Source of the DNA: JACCXG01 sp963717745
GTDB lineage: Bacteria; Acidobacteriota; Vicinamibacteria; Vicinamibacterales; 2-12-FULL-66-21
Reading direction: 5' to 3'
Length of the DNA: 64,000 bases
Assembly: GCA_963717745.1 (NCBI GenBank)
Contig: CAVQXJ010000013.1
Coordinates: 930,001 to 994,000, forward strand
The notes under the pieces were generated by a model, which saw nothing but the letters and a program-made list of their open reading frames with translations, was not told where the DNA came from and did not search any database. Both the position numbers and the translations under genes were made by a program. Shown piece after piece: positions 19,148-28,877 of the stretch (the stretch's first letter is position 1; each line of letters opens with the position of its first letter).

Positions 19148-20909
19148 TCACCCCAAATCCAGTCGCGTGGTGCCAGGCGCAGGGACATCGAAGGCGGTTG
19201 GAAGATCGAGGTCCGTGTTCCGGCCGGCGAGGAGATCCGGCGCCACCGCAATCAGCGCCAGGACCATCCACAGAATCGCGGCGGATTGCGCCTCGGCCAG
19301 TGCGAATCGCTCGATTCGCGCAAAGGTCAGGACCGCGAACATGCCGCCGATCAGGACCACCGGACCGACCGTGTTCAGCGCTTCAGAGGGCGCATAGGTG
19401 GCGACGAACGGCAGCTGCGTCGATCCGAACATCCGAACCGTCAGGAACGCGGCACCGAGCACGACGCCGGTGACGGCGTGCATCATCGCCAGCCGCCAGC
19501 CCATCAAATAGGCGCTCGGCGCCAATAGCATCAGCACCACAGGCAGGACGACGGCCGTCATGGCGGCGCGGCGGACGCCGGTGACGTAGCGCGGGGCATC
19601 GGCGATCCAGGCGATCCGGAAGAGACGGTTCGCGGTCACGTCGGCCGGCAGGCGCGTCGCCTGAGTGAAGCCGAAGAGCATGATCGCCAGGGCGATGGTC
19701 TGCGTCGCGAAGACGTAGACGGGAATGCCCCACAGATCTACCGCCGGCGAGCGGCTGCCCGCGCCCAGCAGTACCGTCGACAGCGCCAGCGAGACCGCCG
19801 TGCAGCCCGCCATCACGACGCGGTGCGGTCCGCTGCGAAACAGGCAGTGCAGGGTGAAGAAGAAGCCCGCTCGCATCGCCGGGTGCCGGAGGGTCGTGAA
19901 GATCATCACTCGCGTGAGCAGGCCAGGTCCGCGATAGCGGACCGCGCGATGCCCGACCAGTGGTAGCGGCAGCGAACGGCAATTCCAGAAAAACGCGGCG
20001 ACCGCCGCGACCAGTGAGATCGTCATGGCCGCCACCGCGCGCCAGCCGAGCGGCCGCAGCCAGGCCGCGGCCTCGCGATACCGCGCCGCTGCCCGATCGT
20101 CCTGCAACGCAAAGCGGGGCGGCATCTCGCCTCGCGGCAGGTCAGCGACCAGTTGTCCCACGAGTGCGTCCTGCAGGCCGACGAACCAGACCGGCGGGAG
20201 CAGCCGCGCCAGGTTCGTGTCGGTCCGGGCGCGGCTCAGGATGGCGGGCAGCAGCAGAAAGCTGGTCACCAGAATCACGATGAGTGCGGCCTGGAGAGCT
20301 GGTGGACACTCGCGTGAAACGCCAACCCAGCGTAGCGCGCAGTAGTTCCCGCACCGCGAGCACCGACAGAAAGCCGAACAGGCCGGCACTGAACATGACC
20401 AGCAGGTGAACGACGATCAACGCCAGCCCCGGGATCATGCCGATTGGCAGCCTGGCGACCATCAACGTGGGATGGAAGACGCTCGAGAGCACACTGGCGA
20501 TCAGCGAGAAACTGCCGGCGAGAATGGCGATGGCGCGCAGCTTGGCACGGGCCAGCACGGTGCGCTCGATCGGCAGCGGCCCGAGAATGGCGGTGTCCCG
20601 CGGATCGAGCGACAACGCATCCCAGGTGACGACCGCCACGAACGCCAACACGGTCATCGCGATGGTGACGAAGATCAGCCGGTCTCCAACCGCCAGAACA
20701 GCCGTCAGGCCCGGCATTGGAAACGGCATGAACAGGAATTTCAGGGAGATGAACACGCTGAGAAAGAGCCCCAGCGTCAGCAGGCCGCCGCAGACCAGGG
20801 CGATCGCGTCATGGTGATCGGCGTCAGGGGAGAGCAGGTCGTTCTCCAGGAACCGCTGGAGAAAGTGCTGCGTGAGCAGGCGTTCACGAAGGGTGGTTCC
20901 CCAGAGCAT
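19148..20909 (-). CDS. ABC exporter permease, second paralogue (one frame change)
   Basis: About 586 residues when one surplus base near 20291 is removed. Multiple hydrophobic segments (for example LVCGGLLTLGLFLSVFISL, LIFVTIAMTVLAFVAVV, LIVVHLLVMFSAGLFGFL) point to a polytopic membrane protein of about 12 helices. It aligns along its full length with the permease at 21083-22844: both start RERLLTxHFxQRFLENDL and share WDALSLDPRDTAILGPLPI. The DPRD-LGPLP stretch faces the cytosol in ABC-2-type exporters, as far as I can infer. It lies downstream of the paralogue and the ATPase, separated by 173 bp, so it may have its own promoter. The transported substrate is unknown. Confidence 0.75.
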
Positions 20910-20993
20910 CGATGTGGCTCCAGTGGCCTGTATCGGTCAGTTCAGGAGTGGATCTCGGCCCAGGCGCCCGGCTGGCAAGGCGCGACGATCGAG

Positions 20994-21008
20994 AATACCG
21001 GGAGTATT
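20994..21008. promoter_or_regulatory. Small palindrome upstream of the second permease
   Basis: AATAC-CGGGA-GTATT forms a 5-bp inverted repeat about 85 bp upstream of the permease start at 20909, in the 173-bp gap between the paralogues. It might be an operator or a promoter element. This is pattern only; nothing else supports it. Confidence 0.2.
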
Positions 21009-21082
21009 TGAGCGAGGAGCAACGCAGCCAGGCGGTGCATGGGTCGAGAGGCACTACTGAATGACCGACACAGGCCACCAAG

Positions 21083-22844
21083 TCAGGATGCGCTGGTGAG
21101 ATCCAGCCGCGCCATCTCCGAGGGATAGAAATCCGGCGCGTCCGGCGTCACATCGCGTTCCCGTCGTCCCCTCCGATAGCGCAGCACCAGGAAGAGCGCG
21201 GTCAGCGTCAGCCACAACGCCAAGGCGGAGCGGGGGCCGCCCAGTGCCGTCCGCTCGAGGCTCCCGAACATCGAAATGGCGAACAGCGCCCCGATGCCGA
21301 CGACGGGTCCTTTCGTGTTCAGGTCAGCCGGTGGGCTGTAGCTGCTCGCAAATGGCAGCGCCCGGCGTCCTCCCGCCAACGCTTCCAGCACGACCAGCCC
21401 GAGCAACAGCCCGGTCAGCAGGTGGGCGGAGGCCAGCGGCAGCCCGAACAGGAGCACGTGGGTTGGAAACAGCGCCAGCAGGGCCGGGACGATCAGGATC
21501 ACCGCCGCGGCCCGATTGATACCGTCGACGTAGCGGTCTTTCTGACCGATCCAGGCCAGGTGGAACAGCCGGTTTGCCCGCAGGTCGGCGGGTATCCGCA
21601 TCACGTGGCCGAGACCGGCCAGCAGAATGCCCAGCACCAGAGTCTGGGTGACGAATCCGGTCGTCTTGGGCGCGCGCGGATCGAGGTTGCCTTCGAACGC
21701 CGCCTCGAAAGTGGCCGTCGCCAGTGCCAGCGACACGGCGGTGCACGCGGCCAGCACCAGCCGGTGCGGTGCGCTGCGCAGCAGGCACTGCACCGCGAAA
21801 AAGAAGCCGGCGCGGGTGGCCGGCGCCCGCGCGACGGTCCGCATGACCAGGCGGGCCAGCACGCCCGGACCCGCGTAGCGATCGGCACGGGTCGCGACCG
21901 GCGGGAACGGCAGCCGCCGGCTGTTCCACGTGTAGGCGAACAGCGCCAGACCGAGCGTGGCGATCGATGCGATCAGCGCGCGCACCGCCAGTGCCTGAAA
22001 CGCCGGGACCGCAGCGCGATAGTCCGATGTGGCTCGGGCCTCCTGCTGCTCCAGCCAGCGTGGCAGGTCCGGCCGTGGCAGCCGATCGACGAATCCGCCG
22101 GCCAGCGTTTCCTGCGCCCCCAGGAACCAGAACGGCGGCAGCAGCGACACCGACGCTCCGGGTGTCGCGACGGCGCGGGCGGCATTACCCAGGATCGCCG
22201 GCACCAGCAGAAATGCCGTGACCAGCCCCACGATCAGCACCGCCTGGGCGATCGCCGCCAGCCGGGTGAAGTGCCGTCCCGAACAGGCCCGCAGCGTTTC
22301 GCGAATCGCCAGGACCGCCGCGAACCCGAAGAGTCCCGCCGCGAGCGAGACCCCGAAGTGGATCACGATGAGCAGCAGCGCCGGCGAACAACCCGACCGG
22401 CAGCTTGCCCACCATCATCGGCGGGTGCAGGAGCGACGGCAAGACCGTCGCCGCAATCGCGAATCCGGCGGCGAACAGCGCGACCGCGCGCAGCTTGGCC
22501 CGGACGATCGCGCCATGCGCGATCGGCAGCGGCCCGAGGATCGAGGAATCGCGCGGATCCAGCGACAGCGCCTCCCACGACGTGACCGCCACCAGCGCCA
22601 TCACGATCATCGCGCAGGCCAGGAACATCAGGCGGTCGTCCACCGCCAGGATCGCCGTCCGTCCCGGCGACTGGAGCGGCATGAACAGGAACTTCAGCGA
22701 CAGCCCGATCGTGATGAACATCGTGCAGGACAGCAGCCCGGCGCCCACCAGCGACAGCACCTCATGCCGATCCGAGTCGGGTGAGACCAGGTCGTTCTCG
22801 AGGAACCGCTGGACGAAGTGCCGCGTGAGCAGCCGTTCACGCAC
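21083..22844 (-). CDS. ABC exporter permease, first paralogue (one frame change)
   Basis: About 586 residues after removal of one extra base near 22376, where comparison with the paralogue places FAG directly before LLLIVIHFGV. It is a polytopic membrane protein with the same segments as the gene at 19148. The best start is a GTG at 22844 that overlaps the ATPase stop codon by 8 bp (GTGCGTGA), giving RERLLTRHFVQRFLEND, the same N-terminus as the paralogue. The overlap ties it to the ATPase as one exporter. Whether the two permeases form a heterodimer or two exporters sharing one ATPase cannot be read from the sequence. Confidence 0.78.
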
Positions 22845-23619
22845 GGCCGGCCACCACGTCGGCGATCTCCAGGGCGGTCTGCGCGGGATTGGTCTCGAGC
22901 ACCAGCTGGGCAAAGACCTGCTCGAGTGACTCGTGCGCCATCAGCGTGCGCAGCTGGTCGACGGTGTCTTCGGCGACGATGCGGCCGCGGTGCAGGACGA
23001 TGACCCGCGTGCACAGCTTCTCGACGACCTCGAGCACGTGAGAGCTGTAGAGCACGGCCTTGCCGCGGCTGGCGAGCAGGTGCACCAGATGCCGCAGCAC
23101 GAGCGCCGCGGTGACGTCGAGGCCGGAGTCCGGCTCGTCGAAGATCAGGACATCCGGGTCGTGCAGCAGCGCGCCGATGATCAGCACCTTCTGCTTCATG
23201 CCCTTGGAGTAGGCGCTGATCGATTGCTCCGCGGCGTCGGCCAGGCCGAACAGCTCGAGGAGCGCACGCAGCCGGTGCTCGAGCACGTCTTCGGGCACTT
23301 CCCGCAGCCGGCCGATCAGCTGCAGCTGCTCGCGTCCAGACAGGAACGAGTAGAGCGCGGGCTCCTCGGGAACGTACCCCAGCCGGCGCCGGTATCCGAC
23401 CGGGTCATCGCCGATGCTGCGTCCCTCGAACAGCACCATGCCCGCAGATGGCTCCATCAGCCCGGTCATCATCCGTCCGGTGGTGGTCTTTCCCGATCCG
23501 TTCGGTCCCAGGTACCCGACCACTTCACCGGGACGGACCACGAAACTGACATCGTCGACCACTTTGATGCCGTGAAAGCGTTTGACCAGGTGGCTTGCTT
23601 CGAGCAGTGGAGCGGTCAT
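22837..23619 (-). CDS. ABC transporter ATP-binding protein
   Basis: 260 residues with a complete ABC ATPase core: Walker A GPNGSGKTT near residue 38, Q-loop region YVPEEPALYSFLSG, signature YSKGMKQK (a variant of LSGGQ common in exporter subfamilies), Walker B VLIFDEPDSGLD and the switch histidine in YSSHVLEVVE. The C-terminal tail (ESLEQVFAQLVLE) matches the CcmA/ABC-2 drug-exporter group. It is the first gene of a minus-strand operon with two paralogous permeases. It likely powers export of a lipid, drug or peptide; the substrate is unknown. Confidence 0.93.
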   Translation of the reverse strand: MTAPLLEASHLVKRFHGIKVVDDVSFVVRPGEVVGYLGPNGSGKTTTGRMMTGLMEPSAGMVLFEGRSIGDDPVGYRRRLGYVPEEPALYSFLSGREQLQLIGRLREVPEDVLEHRLRALLELFGLADAAEQSISAYSKGMKQKVLIIGALLHDPDVLIFDEPDSGLDVTAALVLRHLVHLLASRGKAVLYSSHVLEVVEKLCTRVIVLHRGRIVAEDTVDQLRTLMAHESLEQVFAQLVLETNPAQTALEIADVVAGRA

Positions 23620-23632
23620 GGAACCCCCGGAA

Positions 23633-24214
23633 TCAGGAAGGACAGAGCAGTCGGCCGGCCTCGGTGATCGGATCGAGGCTCATCAAGATGGGTGGAAGTG
23701 GCGGCCAGTTGCGCTCGACGCCCTCCGCTTCGATCTTGGTGAGCTCGGGTTCCGATACGCCGCCGCGTTCCCGGATGCGCGATCTACATTCCGCGGCGCG
23801 CTGGGAGCCGACCGCCCCGCCGGCTGTGGCGCAGGCCGAGACGTCGGCGAAGAGCTTCACCCGCGCCTCCTGAGTCAAGCGGCTGACCGGATCGCTCGGG
23901 GGACCGCTGCCCTGCACCCGCCGGATCGCGTCCACGTTCGCGTAGCCGCGTGTTCCCGCGCCACGGCTCAACGCGTAGGTCGTCCCGTCCGCCCGGAAGA
24001 ACAGCGCACCGGCGTCACACGCGATCGTTCCGGCGCCCATGTTGAAGGGCCACTTGTAGCCGACCTCGTTCCGCGTGATGGTCCGCTGCTGGGCGAGCGG
24101 GATGCCTTCGACCGGATCCGCCACGGCTGGCGCCTGCCGGCCGCACGCCGCCAGCGCGACGACAGCGAGGGCAGCGGTCACAGCCCGGAGCGGTTGTATC
24201 TGTGCCACGAACAT
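23633..24214 (-). CDS. Putative lipoprotein, DUF2511-like
   Basis: 193 residues from the ATG at 24214. The N-terminus has a signal peptide ending in a good lipobox (VVALAACG). The mature part contains VGYKWPFNMGAGTIACDAGALFFRADG, which resembles the short DUF2511 domain (WPLTVDEGTLxC-type), and a second cysteine pair further on. Further upstream in-frame starts exist but lie in the heptad repeats of element F and would abolish the signal peptide, so they are rejected. Function is unknown; location is inferred to be membrane-anchored in the periplasm. The gene is 13 bp from the ATPase gene start and probably belongs to the exporter transcript. A GACTCC/GGAGTC palindrome lies at 24223-24237, just upstream. 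Confidence 0.7.
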   Translation of the reverse strand: MFVAQIQPLRAVTAALAVVALAACGRQAPAVADPVEGIPLAQQRTITRNEVGYKWPFNMGAGTIACDAGALFFRADGTTYALSRGAGTRGYANVDAIRRVQGSGPPSDPVSRLTQEARVKLFADVSACATAGGAVGSQRAAECRSRIRERGGVSEPELTKIEAEGVERNWPPLPPILMSLDPITEAGRLLCPS

Positions 24215-24256
24215 GCGGCTTAGACTCCGTGGGAGTCGCGTTTGTGCCGTCGACGC

Positions 24257-24373
24257 GACAAGGGACAAGGGAAGCAAGGGATAAGGGACAAGGGACAAGG
24301 GAGAAGGGAGAAGTCCTGTTTTCTGGCATACAGCCTGAGAGTTGTCCCTTATCCCTTGTCCCTTATCCCTTGA
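24257..24373. repeat. Paired inverted tandem heptad element F (AAGGGAC)
   Basis: Arm 1 (24257-24312) repeats AAGGGAC and AAGGGAT at a seven-base period. Arm 2 (24342-24373) is the inverse (TCCCTTG/TCCCTTA). The spacer is about 30 bp. It lies between two minus-strand genes (ADOP stop at 24419, lipoprotein start at 24214). A G/C-rich hairpin-like stretch follows at 24378-24395. Confidence 0.75.
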
Positions 24374-24418
24374 CACGCGGGGGGCACCACCCCGCTATCC
24401 CCCCGCCGCCCCCCGCCC

Positions 24419-27077
24419 TCAATCGGTCCGCAACGCCTGCAGCGGATCGACCCGGCAGGCGCGGCGGCTGGGGACGATCGCGGCCAGGGCGATCACGACC
24501 ATCAGAATTCCGGCGACCACGGCCAGCGGGCCGGGATCGGTGGCGTGGACGCCCGGGGCGCCGCTCTGGAACCCGCCGGTCCACAGCGCCGTGAGGAGAA
24601 CGCCGGCGCCGAAACCAATGCCGGCTGCGGAACGCCAGCCGGCTCAGGACGCGTCCGACGATCTGAACAGGCCGGGCGCCGAGCGCCAGGCGGATACCGA
24701 TCTCCTGGCGCTCCTGGTTCACGGAGTGTGACGTGACCGCATACAGCCCGATGGTCGCAAGAAAGACGGCGATGAACGTCAGGAAGGTGAACAGCCGGCT
24801 CGACACGCGGCCGTTCCACTGCATGTCGTGTCGGACCTGCGGGAGCGTTCGGGCCCGGTAGATCGGGAGGCCGGGATCGATCGCGCGGAGCTGCGCTCGA
24901 AGCGTGGCGACAACGCTGGCGGTGTCGAGCGGGCTGCGCACGATGATGCCGACATTGGCGGGAGCCGTCTCCCGAATCGGGAGGTAGACGATCAGTGTCG
25001 AGTCCGAGCCCCGCTGCTGGTGGATGTCCGGAGCCACACCGACAACGGTCAGCCAGCGCGTGGCGGCGCCCTGGCGCTCGTTCGCCGGGCCGAGTGAGAT
25101 CCGCCGGCCGAGCGCGCTTTCCCCGGGAAACGCCGTTTCCGCGAGGCGCTCGTTGACGATGGCGTTCATCTGGCCTGGAGCGCCATCGCTGTCCTGCAGC
25201 GTGCGTCCTTGGAGGAGTTCCAGGCCCAGTGCCTGGAAGTAACCGGGTGTCGTGGCAATGACCACCGCGGTCCGCTCCGCATGGTCGTCGGTCGTTCCGC
25301 TGCCGTCGGTAATGAACGGCAGCGACTCGCCGCCAGAGGCCGGCAACACCGTCGTCACGGCGACCCCATCGATGGCCGGCAGCCTGCGGATCCGCTCGAT
25401 CAGGGTGCCGTAGAACGCGGCCCGGACCGCCGGCGTCGGGTAGGACGCCTCAGGGATCGTGACCGACGCCGTGAGGATATCGCTGCGATCGAAGATGGTG
25501 TCCGAGGCCAGGGGCTTGCCCTGGTCGCGCAACGTCACCGCGAACTGTGCCAGCAGCACGACGGACAGCGCGATCTGCGCCGCGAGGAACGTGGTCGCCA
25601 GGATGCGGCGCCGGCCCGGCGAGCCCGAGCGTCCGCCATCCTTCAACACCGCGATCACGTTGGTCTTCGAGGCTTGCAGCGCCGGCACCAGCGCAAACAC
25701 CAGCACCGTCAGCGCAGACGACGCCAATCAGCGCGGCCAGTACGCGCCAGTCGATCGAGTAGTCGAGCCAGTAGGGCAAGGCGTCGGCGGGGATCAGGCG
25801 GCGGAATCCGCGCATGCCAACACAATCGCCACGAGCAGCCCGAGCGCGGCCCCGGCGCCGGCCATCACCATCCCCTCGACCAGCAGCTGGCGGACCAGCC
25901 GTCCCGCAGTCCCGCCGACCGATGCGCGGATCGCCAGCTCGCGCGCTGCGCAGCAGCGAACGGTCGATCATCAGGTTGGCGACGTTGGCGCCGAGATCAG
26001 CAGGACGATGAAGCCGGTCGCCATGAAGGCCATCCAGACCGTGTCGGTCGGGCGGCCGAGGAACGCGGTCGTTGATCGGGACGGCGCGGACGCGGGTGTT
26101 CCGGTTGGTTGCCGGGTGCGCCGCGCGCGAGGCGGTCGCCGATGCCGCTGATTTCGGCTCGCGCGTCGTCGATGCGGGCGAGCGTCGGCGACGCGGCCGA
26201 ACACCTGCAGCGTGCGCTGGTCGCGCATCTCCGCGGCGAGGCCCGGCGTTTGGCGGAGCGGCCTCCAGATGGTAAAGGTGCTTGGAAAGCCGGATCGATC
26301 GGGGATCACGCCGATCACCGTGGCCGGTGCGCCGTCGACCGTGAGGCTCCGGCCGAGCGCGGCTGCATCGTCGCCGTAGCGCGCGGTCCACACCGATTCG
26401 GACAGCAGCACCACGCCGGCCGCCCCGGCTGGTCGTCGGCCGGCGTGAACAGGCGGCCGAGCACCGGCCGGACGCCGATCACGTCGAACGCGTTCGCGCG
26501 TGACGGAGGCGCCATCCAGGCGCTCGGCGGCGTGGCCGTCTCCGGCGACGACGATCGGAGCAGCACGGAACGCCGCGATGGCCTTGAAGTGCCGCGCGCC
26601 GGCCGCAATGTCCTCGTAGTCGCCGAACGACAGGCCGCGGTCGCGGCCGCGATCGTCGACGGTCGAGAGGAACAACACGCGGTCGGACCGTGGTATCGGC
26701 AGCCCGCGCAGCGTGTGGGCATTGAGGATCGTGAACAGCATGTTGTTCACGCCGATGCCGAGGCCGAGCACCAGCACCGCGGTGACCGCGAAGCCGGGAT
26801 TCCGCCGCATCAGGCGCAGCGCGAAGCGCACGTCCTGGCCGATCGCATCGACGAGCGGCAGTCCGCGCTGATCGCGGTGGGCCTCCTTGATCTGATCGAC
26901 GCCGCCGAACGAGCGGCGGGCCGCCTGCTGCGCCTCGGCCGTTGACATTCCGGCGGCCACATACTGATCGGTGAGCAGGTCGAGATGGGTGCGGATCTCC
27001 TCCTCGAGCCGGCGCTCGCGGCGCCCCGAGAACAGCAGGTCGAGGATGCGCGACAACAAGATGCGGATGGCCGTCAT
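24419..27077 (-). CDS. ADOP-type ABC permease (MacB/FtsX-like), multiply frame-shifted
   Basis: About 885 residues if frames are joined. The short helical N-domain (RRERRLEEEIRTHLDLLTD) is typical of PadR-linked ADOP proteins. The first FtsX half begins IGQDVRFALRLMRRNPGFAV, with a MacB-like periplasmic core between helices. The second half has RRRILATTFLAAQIALSVVLL, a second core domain (MNAIVNERLAETAFPGESALG) and the closing VTSHSVNQERQEIGIRLALGA, ending VDPLQALRTD. ADOPs are expanded in Acidobacteria and lack a dedicated ATPase; their substrate is unknown. At least six frame changes occur (for example near 26500, 26420, 26200, 25980, 25720, 24610). Either errors or a pseudogene would explain this. 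Its start overlaps the PadR stop as ATGA. Confidence 0.72.
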
Positions 27078-27403
27078 GACGGGTCCTCCAGCAGGCGGTT
27101 CACCATCGACACCGTCCTGGCCCACAGCGCCGCCTCCTTCGCCAGCTGCCGTCGTCCGGCCGCGGTGATGGCGTAGAAGCGGGCGCGCCGGTTGTTCTCG
27201 CTGGTGCCCCAGTCGCTCTTGATCCAGTGCTTCTGTTCGAGCCGGAGCAGGGCGGGATAGATGGTGCCCTGGTTCAGGGCCATCGCCCCGGCGGCGGCCT
27301 GCTCGATGCGGCGGGCGATGCCGTAGCCGTGCAGCGGGCCCATCGCGGCGAGCGTCTTGAGCACCATCAGGTCGAGCGTGCCGTAGGGGACTTCGCTGCT
27401 CAT
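27074..27403 (-). CDS. PadR-family transcriptional regulator
   Basis: 109 residues from the ATG at 27403. The winged-helix pattern is complete: GTLDLMVLKTLAAMGPLHGYGIARRIEQ, then NQGTIYPALLRLEQKHWIKSDWG and FYAITAAGRRQLAKE. A longer reading upstream is a low-complexity shadow and is rejected. The stop overlaps the ADOP start by 4 bp (ATGA), so the pair is co-translated. PadR proteins of this group repress their own operon and respond to toxic or phenolic ligands. A 9-bp inverted repeat just upstream (27411-27452) is a candidate operator. Confidence 0.93.
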   Translation of the reverse strand: MSSEVPYGTLDLMVLKTLAAMGPLHGYGIARRIEQAAAGAMALNQGTIYPALLRLEQKHWIKSDWGTSENNRRARFYAITAAGRRQLAKEAALWARTVSMVNRLLEDPS

Positions 27404-27410
27404 GTAGTCC

Positions 27411-27452
27411 TTCAACAGGTCAGGCGGAGGACTATACACCCGTCCTGTTGAA
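27411..27452. promoter_or_regulatory. Candidate PadR operator: inverted repeat around a -10-like box
   Basis: TTCAACAGG (27411-27419) and CCTGTTGAA (27444-27452) are exact inverses, with TATAGTCC-like sequence (minus strand) between them. The arms flank the likely promoter and end 8 bp before the PadR start. Such placement suits autorepression by PadR. Confidence 0.45.
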
Positions 27453-27494
27453 AGGCAACATGAGAAATCGCTGCAAGGACGCGCGGTCCGTAAC

Positions 27495-27525
27495 AAAAAA
27501 AGGGCGGCGCCTTGCGGCGCCGCCC
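27495..27525 (-). terminator. Rho-independent terminator after the RRM gene
   Basis: GGGCGGCGCC (27502-27511) and GGCGCCGCCC (27516-27525) form a perfect 10-bp stem with a TTGC loop. On the minus strand the stem is followed by seven T residues (27501-27495). It lies about 30 bp after the stop of the RRM gene at 27555, so it should end that transcript. It is the most textbook-like terminator I found. Confidence 0.88.
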
Positions 27526-27554
27526 TTCCTGAAATCCGTTGGCAGCCTGTCGGC

Positions 27555-27890
<336 letters not shown>

Positions 27891-28137
27891 TGCTGTGCTT
27901 CTCTCTTCGCTCCGCGACGCGGAGCATTCTCACTAGTGATGGATCCGGTCTGGACCCCTGATGGAGGCGGCGGCGGCTAAGCGATCACGTTGCGGGGAGA
28001 AGCGAGAACAGAAGGGCTCGATTCGGCTCTTGACGCGGGCTGCAGCAGAGGCTGTCTTCCACCTAACCCACACATCATACGCGCAAATGCCCGGGATAGC
28101 GAGCACGACCTGTCCGGGGGCGTCCGCGGCTGCCTCA

Positions 28138-28821
28138 TCAGCGTCCGCTAATCACGGCTCGAAGAGCAGCAACGCGCACGGCCGAAACGGGTGCTCCAAG
28201 CGCCTGCGGCTCCCGCGCGACCCGGCCGACGTGGGCTTCCGTGACGCACGCCGAGGCCGCCAGGACCTTCAGCGCCCCTTCGTCGACCCCACCCCCGGGC
28301 AGGAACGTGAGCCTCGACCCGGCCCGGGCCGCGTACTGGGTGAAGCGCTCGCAGCGCACCGCCCAATCACCCTCGCCGCCAGAGGTCAGGATCCGGTCGA
28401 TCTGGGGGAAGCCCAGCGCCTCGTCTATCGCCGCGAAGGGATCGGCCACGGTGTCGAAGGCGCGATGCAGGGTCACAGGCAGCGTGGGGGCGACCGACAG
28501 CACGGCGCGGATGCTGTCGAGATCGAGGCGCCCGTCCCGCGCGAAGCCGACCACGGCGCCGTGCACACCGAGATCGGCGAGGATGCCGAAGGTGCGCTGC
28601 AGGCTTCGGAGCTCCTCGGGCCCGCTGATGCCGAACCCGTCGCTCTCGCGCACCATCACCCGCAACGGCAGCGCGACCTCGGCCTGAATCGCGCGCACCA
28701 GATCGAGCGAGGGCGTCAGCCCGTCGCGTTCGATCTCGCGCACGACTTCGAGCCGGTCGGCCCCGCCAGCCGCCGCTTCCCGCGCGTCCGCGACCGATTG
28801 AACGATGACCTCGAGGAGCAA
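28138..28821 (-). CDS. cutC: CutC-family protein (copper homeostasis)
   Basis: About 227 residues, a TIM-barrel CutC. Signatures are LEVIVQSVADAREAAAGGADRLEVV at the N-terminus, RVMVRESDG, GVHGAVVGFARDGRLDLD, LHRAFDTVADP, DRILTSGGEG and FLPGGGVDEG. The reading frame extends upstream into repeat sequence; a TTG at 28821 preceded by GGAGGG at about 10 bases is the only start consistent with the family's N-terminus. CutC was first linked to copper tolerance in E. coli, but its biochemical role is unsettled. It is followed by 56 bp containing a single repeat arm, upstream of which the ADOP gene ends. No copper export genes are nearby. Confidence 0.88.
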   Translation of the reverse strand: MLLEVIVQSVADAREAAAGGADRLEVVREIERDGLTPSLDLVRAIQAEVALPLRVMVRESDGFGISGPEELRSLQRTFGILADLGVHGAVVGFARDGRLDLDSIRAVLSVAPTLPVTLHRAFDTVADPFAAIDEALGFPQIDRILTSGGEGDWAVRCERFTQYAARAGSRLTFLPGGGVDEGALKVLAASACVTEAHVGRVAREPQALGAPVSAVRVAALRAVISGR

Positions 28822-28842
28822 TGCCGTCAGTCCCTCCGAAAG

Positions 28843-28872
28843 CCGCGAGCCCGCGAACCGCGAACCCGCGGC
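28843..28872. repeat. Single repeat arm of the CGCGAACC word
   Basis: A 30-bp arm of CGCGAGCC / CGCGAACC words, nearly identical to arm 2 of element B and to the arm at 35745. It occupies the 56-bp gap between the CutC start and the ADOP stop, followed by TTTTTT. No inverted partner was found. Confidence 0.55.
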
Positions 28873-28877
28873 GTTTT

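Noticed and set aside
20910..21082. Possible missing second ATPase gene between the two permeases
   Set aside because: The gap is only 173 bp and carries no Walker or signature motif; a simple tandem duplication explains it.
19148..22844. Programmed +1 frameshifting in the paired permeases, since both carry one extra base
   Set aside because: The shifts lie at different homologous positions (about 618 and 468 nt from the starts) and lack a shared slippery site; sequencing error is simpler.
24256..24376. An extended N-terminus for the lipoprotein starting at 24376
   Set aside because: The extra residues are translated tandem repeats, and the lipoprotein signal peptide would no longer be at the N-terminus.
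26100..26400. Separate plus-strand genes opposite the broken ADOP gene
   Set aside because: They are antisense frames of the ADOP coding sequence with no family resemblance.
27920..27950. SpeI- and BamHI-like sites close together (ACTAGT and GGATCC), hinting at cloning-vector sequence
   Set aside because: Flanking bases do not match vector polylinkers that I know, and the surrounding sequence is continuous genomic DNA; coincidence is more likely.
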